In this document: piece by piece, positions 1 through 5,563 of the stretch
How positions within the stretch are numbered: the stretch's first letter is position 1
Layout of the letters: every line of letters starts with the position of its first letter
Assembly (NCBI GenBank): GCA_964458255.1
Contig: CAYWHY010000087.1
Span: forward strand, 1-5,563
Length of the DNA stretch: 5,563 nt
Source of the DNA: Suilimivivens sp964458255
Lineage (GTDB): Bacteria > Bacillota > Clostridia > Lachnospirales > Lachnospiraceae
Direction of reading: 5' to 3'
Notes under the pieces: model-generated
The model's database searches: none
The model's input: the letters and a program-made list of their open reading frames with translations, nothing else
Told to the model about the DNA's origin: nothing
Position numbers and translations under genes: made by a program

Positions 1-972
1 CAGCAGGATTATCTGCTTCCTTTTGTAGAAGACGGAACCATTATTCTCATTGGAGCTACCACAGAGAATCCTTATTTTGAAGTGAATGGCGCGTTGCTTT
101 CGCGATCCATTATTTTTGAACTGAAGCCTCTTTCACGAGAGGATATCAAGACGCTGATACATAGAGCTGTCTACGATAGTGAAAAAGGAATGGGGGCATA
201 TGATGCTGTCATAGAGGAAGATGCACTGGAGTTTTTGGCAGATCTCTCCGGAGGAGATGCCAGACACGCTCTAAATGCCATAGAACTGGGCATTATGACG
301 ACAGACCGTCATAAAGACGGAAAGATTCATATTACATTGGAAGTGGCACAGGAATGTATTCAGAAGAGGGCAGTCCGTTATGATAAAACGGGGGACAATC
401 ATTATGATACGATTTCTGCTTTTATTAAGAGCATGCGGGGGTCCGATCCGGATGCGGCTGTCTATTATCTGGCAAGAATGTTGTATGCAGGCGAGAGTGT
501 GACTTTTATTGCAAGACGTATTATGATATGTGCAGCGGAGGATGTGGGGATTGCTGATCCTCAGGCAATACAGGTTGCAGTAAATGCGTCTCTTGCAGTA
601 GAGAGAGTGGGTATGCCGGAAGCACAGATTATTTTGTCGGAAGCAGCAATGTATGTAGCATGTGCACCTAAGAGTAATGCCTGTGTCAGAGCAATAGAGG
701 ATGCAATGAAGACAGTAGAAGAAACAGGAAACCTTCCGATTCCCGCACCCCTGCAGGATGCCCATTATAAGGGGGCAGCTAAGTTGGGTCACGGAACGGG
801 ATATTTATATGCACATAATTATCCTAATAATTATGTGGAACAGCAGTATCTGCCATATGAACTGAATGGTAAAGAATTTTACAAACCGTCAGGTAATGGA
901 TACGAAGTAAAAGTAAAAGAGCATATGCAGAGAATCAAAAAAGAAGCTAAAGGAAATATGGTCCATGAATAA
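1..972 (+). CDS. rarA: Replication-associated recombination protein A (RarA/MgsA), AAA+ ATPase, 5'-truncated by window edge
   Basis: This is the C-terminal 323 residues of RarA/MgsA, a cytoplasmic AAA+ ATPase related to clamp loaders and RuvB. In other bacteria it acts on stalled or gapped replication forks. The reading frame is open from base 1, so the GTG at 82 is an internal valine, not a start. The window opens at QQDYLLP, just after where the family has its Walker B motif; Walker A and B therefore lie upstream. Visible motifs, numbered from base 1, are sensor 1 at ATTENP (19-24), the arginine finger at ALLSR (R35) and sensor 2 at GGDAR (R88). The MgsA C-terminal tetramerisation region follows from about residue 125, with RGSDPDAA, FIARR, AEDVGIADP, PKSN and the GHGTGY motif near the end. 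About 115-120 residues should be missing, given a usual family length near 440. The TAA stop at 970-972 overlaps the next gene by 8 bases. No disruption is seen. Confidence 0.96.
   Translation, partial: QQDYLLPFVEDGTIILIGATTENPYFEVNGALLSRSIIFELKPLSREDIKTLIHRAVYDSEKGMGAYDAVIEEDALEFLADLSGGDARHALNAIELGIMTTDRHKDGKIHITLEVAQECIQKRAVRYDKTGDNHYDTISAFIKSMRGSDPDAAVYYLARMLYAGESVTFIARRIMICAAEDVGIADPQAIQVAVNASLAVERVGMPEAQIILSEAAMYVACAPKSNACVRAIEDAMKTVEETGNLPIPAPLQDAHYKGAAKLGHGTGYLYAHNYPNNYVEQQYLPYELNGKEFYKPSGNGYEVKVKEHMQRIKKEAKGNMVHE
950..954 (+). promoter_or_regulatory. Ribosome binding site for the DUF5722-type gene, inside rarA
   Basis: AAGGA lies 10 bases before the ATG at 965 and is embedded in the last codons of rarA. 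It supports 965 as the start. With the 8-base overlap of the two genes, it suggests the downstream gene is translated from the rarA transcript, possibly by coupled reinitiation. Confidence 0.6.
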
Positions 973-2866
973 GGATACGGAAAATGAGTTTTCCATAGTG
1001 GAAACGGGTGTAGGTGAATCTGATGACGAGAAAAAAAGAAAATCCCGTAAAAGGCACAGACGTCGCAGAAAAAAAATAAATAGAAAAAGACAGTTGACAA
1101 TCAGACTGACAGTATCAGCAATTTTTGTGATGGTGATGGCAGTACTTATCTATTTAGGGGCTGTAGCTGAGAGAGAAGAAAAGGAAACAGTAGAAGAGGT
1201 ACAGTTACCGACAACAGAAGAAACGCTGCCGGTAGAAGAAAAAGAAGAAAAAATCGGACCTGATATATTAGCCCACATTATTACCGCAGGAAATACAGTG
1301 GATGAGACATATAAAAGCAGACCGGCAAGTTATGAGCTTACAGCGGAAAATACAGCTGATTTTGCAACGGTTTCCTCCTGTATTATCAATGGGAACGGAA
1401 GAGTTGAAGTGACTGTTGCAAGAGACGGAATCCCTGTCAGTGATGACAAGTACTATTATTTGTTTGCAATGAATACATACGATACCACAATTGCGGACAC
1501 AGATGAGCCGTTAGATAAAGCATATAAGGATAATGAAACGGTAATGACAACGGCGCTTAATTATAACAGTGCAAACAGCAGACTTTTTAAAAAGTTTGCC
1601 ATTGCCGTAAAAAAAGACGGCAGATATGTTCTTGTCAGTCAGCCTAAATATATTACGAATCCTGAAGCCATTGCAAAATATACTTCCGTTTTTCAGACTC
1701 CCGCATCCAAGAAAGGACTATTGGTTGACCCTAATAAGTTAAGAGGGAGTGAACTGGATGATTTAGGTGTAAAGCAGGCCGCCTATAATATCCCGGTTGC
1801 CAGACTGCTCGGACCAAGTACGCATAGTGCTTATCCGACCATGTATTATACCTATAACGGAAAGACGTATACCTTAAACGGTGCGGTAGTTGCAGAATAT
1901 GATTTGGTATTCAGTACATTGACAGCAAAAGGAATCAGCACTACGGCAATTATTTTAAATAATTATTCCGGTGCTTATCCACAGCTGATTCATCCGAAAG
2001 CCAGAGGTGGTGGTTCTGCACCTTATTATATGTTTAACAGCGCGGAAGAAACCGGCGTGGAATATATGGCGGCAATCGGAACTTTTCTGGCAGAACGTTA
2101 TTCCGACAGTAAGCACGGGAAAATTTCAAGTTGGGTGATTGCCAATGAAATTAATGCCAGAAAAGAATGGAATCATATGGAATATACAGACATCGGAACT
2201 TATGTGGAAGAGTATGCCAAAGCATTTCGTGTATTCTATACGGCTATTAAGAGTGTAAGCAGCAGCGCAAAAATATATATGCCAATTGACCAGCAGTGGG
2301 ACAGAAATATCAAAAATAACAAAAACTATGATGGAAAAGATATTTTGGACGAGTTTAACAGAAATATAAAGTCTAAGGGAAATATTGACTGGGGACTGTC
2401 ACAGCATCCGTATAATGTACCGCTTACGGAAGCACGCATTTGGAAATCAACAAAGTACGTGAAACATAGTGTAAATACATCCATGATTACCATGGACAAT
2501 ATAGAGGTACTTACCGACTATATGGAACAGGAGCAGTTTTTGACGGATGACGGTGAAGTCAGAAGTATTATCTTAAGTGAGCAGGGATATACCTCTACTT
2601 CAGGAGAGGCATTACAGGCAGCGGCTTTTGCCTATGCGTATTATAAGACGGAAAATAATCCGCATATTGACAGCTTTTTGCTGAACAGACAGACAGACGC
2701 ACCGGAAGAAGTGGCACAGGGACTTGCTTTTGGATTGAATCATGCCGGAGGAGGCCGTAAGCAGATTTATAATGTGTTTAAGTATATTGATACACCGAAA
2801 CATGCGGAGTATACAGAATTTGCCAAGGGCATTATAGGTATTTCCAATTGGAATGAGATTTATTGA
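965..2866 (+). CDS. Membrane-anchored DUF5722-type protein, putative clan GH-A-like glycoside hydrolase
   Basis: A 633-residue protein that I match from memory to the uncharacterised DUF5722 family. Residues 1-47 are cytoplasmic, with a strongly basic stretch at about 23-46. One transmembrane helix (about 48-67) acts as an uncleaved signal anchor, so the rest should face outward. An acidic, Glu/Thr-rich linker spans 69-97. Residues 110-235 look beta-rich. Residues 250-633 look like an alpha/beta barrel: strands ending in ANEIN (N394-E395), QHPYN (H481, Y483) and LSEQG (E539) sit where clan GH-A enzymes carry the Asn-Glu acid/base, the strand-6 His-x-Tyr and the Glu nucleophile. A retaining glycosidase acting on an extracellular or cell-wall polysaccharide is therefore inferred; the substrate is unknown. 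No cell-wall sorting signal or carbohydrate-binding repeat is visible. The start at 965 has an AAGGA site 10 bases upstream. The gene overlaps rarA by 8 bases, so the pair is probably co-transcribed. Family call is fairly sure; enzyme activity is a hypothesis. Confidence 0.82.
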   Translation: MNKDTENEFSIVETGVGESDDEKKRKSRKRHRRRRKKINRKRQLTIRLTVSAIFVMVMAVLIYLGAVAEREEKETVEEVQLPTTEETLPVEEKEEKIGPDILAHIITAGNTVDETYKSRPASYELTAENTADFATVSSCIINGNGRVEVTVARDGIPVSDDKYYYLFAMNTYDTTIADTDEPLDKAYKDNETVMTTALNYNSANSRLFKKFAIAVKKDGRYVLVSQPKYITNPEAIAKYTSVFQTPASKKGLLVDPNKLRGSELDDLGVKQAAYNIPVARLLGPSTHSAYPTMYYTYNGKTYTLNGAVVAEYDLVFSTLTAKGISTTAIILNNYSGAYPQLIHPKARGGGSAPYYMFNSAEETGVEYMAAIGTFLAERYSDSKHGKISSWVIANEINARKEWNHMEYTDIGTYVEEYAKAFRVFYTAIKSVSSSAKIYMPIDQQWDRNIKNNKNYDGKDILDEFNRNIKSKGNIDWGLSQHPYNVPLTEARIWKSTKYVKHSVNTSMITMDNIEVLTDYMEQEQFLTDDGEVRSIILSEQGYTSTSGEALQAAAFAYAYYKTENNPHIDSFLLNRQTDAPEEVAQGLAFGLNHAGGGRKQIYNVFKYIDTPKHAEYTEFAKGIIGISNWNEIY

Positions 2867-2886
2867 CGTTAAACCGAATATACTGC
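2867..2886. other. 20-bp convergent intergenic gap without a visible terminator
   Basis: This is the space between the TGA of the DUF5722-type gene and the TAA (on the minus strand) of the DUF4364 gene. It is too short to hold a hairpin plus T-tract, and I see none in the flanking gene ends. The transcripts from the two sides probably run into each other or stop by another mechanism. Confidence 0.6.
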
Positions 2887-3399
2887 TTAGAATAATTGAC
2901 TTACAATATACCGGTAAATATCCTGGTTTTTGGTTTGCCAGTTATCACAAATGGAAGCGGCGGTTTCTTCTGTCGGAACGGAAATTGTCATGTCAATGAG
3001 GTGAATTCCTTTCTCCTTTGCGACCAAATGTGCCTCATATTCTCCGGAGGTGGATTTATAGTAGTCTGCTAAAATGGAAACTTCATTTCGCAAAGTAATT
3101 TCATTCTTTTTGAAAAACTCATCAATTTCATCTTTAATCGAGGAGCTGATCTGATTACTGAAAAAATTGAGGGTTTCGGTGCCGTCAGAAGTCAGAAGCA
3201 GATGTGTTCTGTTGCGGATAGATTGTGCCGTGACAAAGCCGGCATCAATTAATTCGCCGATAGCCTGTTGTAAAGTAAGGAAGTTTGTGTATTCATGCTC
3301 TAATATAAAATCCCCGATTTGAGCTTTGGTTAAGGGGAAATCTACACGGCTTAACATATATAATATAATTAATTTGTAAAGAGTTAAGGGATCTGACAT
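2887..3399 (-). CDS. DUF4364 family winged-helix protein
   Basis: A 170-residue soluble protein matching the DUF4364 family of Clostridia, whose members are about this length and, as far as I know, lack an assigned function. Residues 1-80 read as a winged helix-turn-helix: helix 1 (about 5-17), helix 2 (24-35), a putative recognition helix (42-53, TLQQAIGELIDA), then a beta wing (55-70) ending in LLLTSDGTETL. Residues 81-115 form a charged helix likely used for dimerisation. The C-terminal part (116-170) is a small alpha/beta segment. A DNA-binding regulator is plausible by fold, but no ligand or target is evident. There is no signal peptide or membrane segment. The ATG at 3399 has AAGGAG five bases upstream, which fixes the start. 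The gene overlaps the end of the radical SAM gene by 16 bases, so it is probably the last gene of that operon and translationally coupled. Confidence 0.88.
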   Translation of the reverse strand: MSDPLTLYKLIILYMLSRVDFPLTKAQIGDFILEHEYTNFLTLQQAIGELIDAGFVTAQSIRNRTHLLLTSDGTETLNFFSNQISSSIKDEIDEFFKKNEITLRNEVSILADYYKSTSGEYEAHLVAKEKGIHLIDMTISVPTEETAASICDNWQTKNQDIYRYIVSQLF

Positions 3400-4406
3400 A
3401 AGTTCTCCTTTTTTGGGTTTTCATGGTAGTATTTTCCCTGATACACAGAGCGTAGCTTCATTTCGTGGTGCAGGGTATTTAACACACTTTTTTTGTCAGT
3501 ACTCCATAAAGGGGCCAGCAAAAGAGAGCGGGGTGCATCCCCTGTTACCCGATGAAGTACTATATCAGGCCGCAGCAATGCAATGCAGTCAATCAGAGTA
3601 TTGATATAAGCTTCTTTAGTCGGAAAAGGACAGACGACATTCGGTGTCTCTTCATACAGAGAAGCCAGGTCAGTTCCTTTTAGTATGTGCAGGAGCTGCA
3701 GCTTCACACCCCATACAGGCAGTTGGTTTATATATGATATGGAAGATAACATATCGTCTTTTGTTTCGCCGGGAAGCCCCAGTATCAGATGAACAATGAC
3801 CGGAATGTCTAATTCATAAAGGGGATACAAGGATGCTTCAAAACAGGAATTTTGGTAGCCGCGTCTTATAAAAACAGCAGTTTCCTCTTTGCAGGTTTGA
3901 AGTCCCAGTTCTATCCAGATGAATTTGTCAGGATATTGTCCTTTTAGTTTTTTTAGCAAAGCAAGCACCTCTTTGGGAAGACAGTCCGGTCTTGTGGCAA
4001 TGGAAATACCGGAGACCGAATCTTCGCTAAGGGCTGTGTTATAAATCTTTTCCAGGTATGAAACGGGACCATAGGTATTGGTATATGCCTGAAAATAAGC
4101 AATAAATTTGGAACCGGTCTGCTTCTCTGATAATCTTTCCTTGCCGGAATCCAGCGCCGGCTTTAATGCAACGGGAGAAGTGAAAGTGGCTGCAAAATCG
4201 CCGCTTCCCCCTTTACTGCAAAAAATACAGCCTCTGGTATCTAAGGTGCCGTCTCTGTTGGGACAGGTAAAGCCTGCGTTCAAAGCAATTTTGTATAACT
4301 TTTCTTTGTATGTATTTTTACAGTAGGCATCCAGGGAATAATATGGTTTTCCATGCCATGGTGTTTGGTTTTCAGGCAAAGCCCCGTTTTTTGTATACTG
4401 ATTCAT
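3384..4406 (-). CDS. TIGR01212 family radical SAM protein (YhcC-like)
   Basis: A 340-residue cytoplasmic radical SAM enzyme of the TIGR01212 family, which includes E. coli YhcC; I know of no established substrate. The 4Fe-4S cluster ligands are C48, C60 and C63 (C-x11-C-x2-C) in CPNRDGTLDTRGCIFC. This wide spacing, unlike the classic C-x3-C-x2-C, marks the family. Other family signatures are GGSGDF (66-71), YFQAYTNTY (104-112), IATRPDCLP (136-144), ELGLQT (166-171), HLILGLPGE (206-214), KLQLLHILKGT (235-245) and HRVTGDAPR (285-293). All appear intact and the length is usual. The ATG start at 4406 has no clear Shine-Dalgarno upstream (the minus strand reads AAAAACCTT), but lies only 11 bases after the malic enzyme stop, so translation may depend on coupling. 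An in-frame TTG at codon 10 is an alternative start that would keep every conserved motif. The 3' end overlaps the DUF4364 gene by 16 bases. Family call is firm; the reaction is unknown. Confidence 0.93.
   Translation of the reverse strand: MNQYTKNGALPENQTPWHGKPYYSLDAYCKNTYKEKLYKIALNAGFTCPNRDGTLDTRGCIFCSKGGSGDFAATFTSPVALKPALDSGKERLSEKQTGSKFIAYFQAYTNTYGPVSYLEKIYNTALSEDSVSGISIATRPDCLPKEVLALLKKLKGQYPDKFIWIELGLQTCKEETAVFIRRGYQNSCFEASLYPLYELDIPVIVHLILGLPGETKDDMLSSISYINQLPVWGVKLQLLHILKGTDLASLYEETPNVVCPFPTKEAYINTLIDCIALLRPDIVLHRVTGDAPRSLLLAPLWSTDKKSVLNTLHHEMKLRSVYQGKYYHENPKKENLCQIP
3405..3410 (-). promoter_or_regulatory. Ribosome binding site for the DUF4364 gene, inside the radical SAM gene
   Basis: On the minus strand the sequence reads AAGGAG, then five bases, then the ATG at 3399-3397. 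The site lies within the last codons of the radical SAM gene, where it encodes Lys-Glu. It is a strong match to the 16S rRNA 3' end and decides the DUF4364 start. Confidence 0.8.
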
Positions 4407-4417
4407 AAGGTTTTTAT

Positions 4418-5563
4418 TTAACGTACAATGTGAGATTTGACTGCCTGTGCTACTACATCAGCAACCTGAGGGTTAAATGCTTCAGGCATAATGTTGTTTT
4501 CGTTTAATTCTTCCTCAGGAACAAGGGATGCAATGGCATTGGCAGCAGCCAGTTTCATTTCCTCCGTAATCCGGGTGGCACGTCCTTCCAGAGCACCTTT
4601 GAAAATGCCGGGGAAGGCTACTACATTATTTACCTGATTGGGAAAATCGCTTCGACCGGTTCCTACAACTCTGGCGCCGGCAGCCTTTGCCAGGTCAGGC
4701 ATAATTTCGGGTACAGGGTTTGCCATGGCAAATAGAATAGAATCCTTATTCATGGAAGCAACCATTTCCTGCGTAACAACGCCGGGAGCGGAAACACCTA
4801 CAAAAATATCGGCACCTTTAAGGGCATCGGCAAGGGTACCGGTTTCATTATTTAAATTGGTGACCGTTGCCATCTTTTCCTGCATATGGTTAAGACCTTT
4901 TGTTGACTTGGATATGATACCAACCTTGTCACACATAATAATATTAGGGAAGCCATAAGTAAGAAGAAGTTTTGTGATAGCAATACCGGCACTTCCGGCG
5001 CCATTTATGACAACCTTGCAGTTTTCTTTCTTTTTTCCGACTACCTTAAGTGCGTTGATGATTCCTGCAAGTACAACAATGGCAGTGCCATGCTGGTCAT
5101 CATGAAAAACGGGAATATCTAAAGCTTCATTTAAACGTTCTTCAATTTCAAAGCATCTCGGGGCACTGATGTCCTCCAAATTGATGCCGCCAAAGCCTGG
5201 AGCAAGATAAGTAACTGCTTTGATGATTTCTTCAGTATCCTGTGTATCTAAGCAGATGGGAACTGCATTGACACCGCCGAATTCTTTAAACAAAACAGCT
5301 TTTCCTTCCATAACAGGCATTGCTGCGTAAGGACCGATATTGCCAAGCCCAAGAACCGCACTGCCATCAGAAACGACAGCCACGGTATTGGCTTTCATGG
5401 TATAGGTATAAGCAGCTTCTTTATCTTTGGCAATCACCTTGCAGGGCTCAGCCACACCGGGGGTATAGGCAAGGGATAAGTCCTCTCTTGACTTGACGGG
5501 GGATTTGGATACGGTTTCCAATTTACCGTTCCATTCTTTGTGAAGCATAAGAGCTTTTTCATT
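4418..5563 (-). CDS. NAD-type malic enzyme (oxaloacetate-decarboxylating malate dehydrogenase), 5' end beyond window
   Basis: Converts L-malate to pyruvate and CO2 with reduction of NAD(P)+, linking the dicarboxylic acid and pyruvate pools; cytoplasmic. Numbered from the ATG at 5548, the key residues are Y28 in YTPGVAEPC (catalytic Tyr), K83 in MEGKAVLF (likely catalytic Lys), metal ligands E125, D126 and D151 in INLEDI and FHDDQHGTA, the Rossmann loop GAGSAG (183-188), and the ANPVPEI and NQVNN motifs. D207 at the end of the second Rossmann strand suggests NAD+ rather than NADP+. It is the short bacterial form of about 380-390 residues, without a phosphotransacetylase domain. The ATG at 5548 is probably internal: the frame continues to the window edge as NEKAL, which matches the usual N-terminus of the family, and no Shine-Dalgarno precedes 5548. 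The stop is 11 bases from the radical SAM start, making this the likely first visible gene of a three-gene operon. Intact as far as seen. Confidence 0.95.
   Translation of the reverse strand, partial: NEKALMLHKEWNGKLETVSKSPVKSREDLSLAYTPGVAEPCKVIAKDKEAAYTYTMKANTVAVVSDGSAVLGLGNIGPYAAMPVMEGKAVLFKEFGGVNAVPICLDTQDTEEIIKAVTYLAPGFGGINLEDISAPRCFEIEERLNEALDIPVFHDDQHGTAIVVLAGIINALKVVGKKKENCKVVINGAGSAGIAITKLLLTYGFPNIIMCDKVGIISKSTKGLNHMQEKMATVTNLNNETGTLADALKGADIFVGVSAPGVVTQEMVASMNKDSILFAMANPVPEIMPDLAKAAGARVVGTGRSDFPNQVNNVVAFPGIFKGALEGRATRITEEMKLAAANAIASLVPEEELNENNIMPEAFNPQVADVVAQAVKSHIVR

Noticed and set aside
82..84. GTG as a possible start of the first gene
   Set aside because: The frame is open to base 1 and encodes conserved RarA residues (QQD, sensor 1) before this codon, so it is internal.
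271..792. Minus-strand ORF of 173 codons
   Set aside because: It lies entirely antisense to conserved rarA codons, is rich in Cys and His as expected of an antisense shadow, and resembles no family.
1094..1099. TTGACA resembling a -35 promoter element
   Set aside because: There is no TATAAT-like element 16-18 bases downstream, and the site lies inside the codons leading into the membrane helix.
2842..2853. Perfect 12-base palindrome TTCCAATTGGAA
   Set aside because: It is inside the coding region near the end of the DUF5722-type gene, is AT-rich with no loop or T-tract, and is unlikely to be a terminator; a chance match is the simplest explanation.
2923..2941. Short inverted repeat CTGG...CCAG near the end of the DUF4364 gene
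   Set aside because: A four-base stem is too weak for a terminator, and no T-tract follows it in the direction of transcription.
3413..3604. Plus-strand ORF of 63 codons
   Set aside because: It is antisense to the conserved C-terminal part of the radical SAM gene, and its translation shows no domain.
4638..4958. Plus-strand ORF of 106 codons
   Set aside because: It is antisense to the conserved Rossmann region of the malic enzyme and has no ribosome binding site or recognisable motif.

Overview
The window looks like chromosomal DNA from an anaerobic Firmicute of the Clostridia, most likely the Lachnospiraceae. The evidence is the moderately AT-rich base composition, AAGGA/AAGGAG-type ribosome binding sites, tight gene packing, and the presence of a DUF5722-type protein and a DUF4364-type protein. 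Both families are, from memory, common in that group. The assignment rests on protein resemblance and gene content only.

The left half reads rightward. Positions 1-972 are the 3' three quarters of rarA (mgsA), a cytoplasmic AAA+ ATPase that acts at stalled replication forks; its 5' end lies outside the window. Its last 8 bases overlap the start of a 633-residue membrane-anchored protein (965-2866) resembling DUF5722. That protein has a very basic cytoplasmic tail, one transmembrane helix, an acidic linker, a probable beta-rich domain and a C-terminal region whose key residues fit a TIM-barrel glycoside hydrolase of the clan GH-A type.

The right half reads leftward and looks like one transcription unit in the order malic enzyme, radical SAM protein, DUF4364 protein. 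The malic enzyme (4418 to the right edge) very probably starts beyond the window. A radical SAM protein of the TIGR01212/YhcC type (3384-4406) follows after an 11-base gap. A DUF4364 winged-helix protein (2887-3399) overlaps it by 16 bases, with its ribosome binding site inside the radical SAM gene. The two halves converge on a 20-base gap (2867-2886) with no visible terminator.

There is no RNA gene, mobile element, CRISPR array, prophage or long non-coding stretch. Four of the five genes belong to families I can name with reasonable confidence. The least understood item, and the best candidate for new biology, is the membrane-anchored putative glycosidase. The malic enzyme/radical SAM/DUF4364 run is a weaker second candidate, because neither downstream gene has a settled function that I know of.
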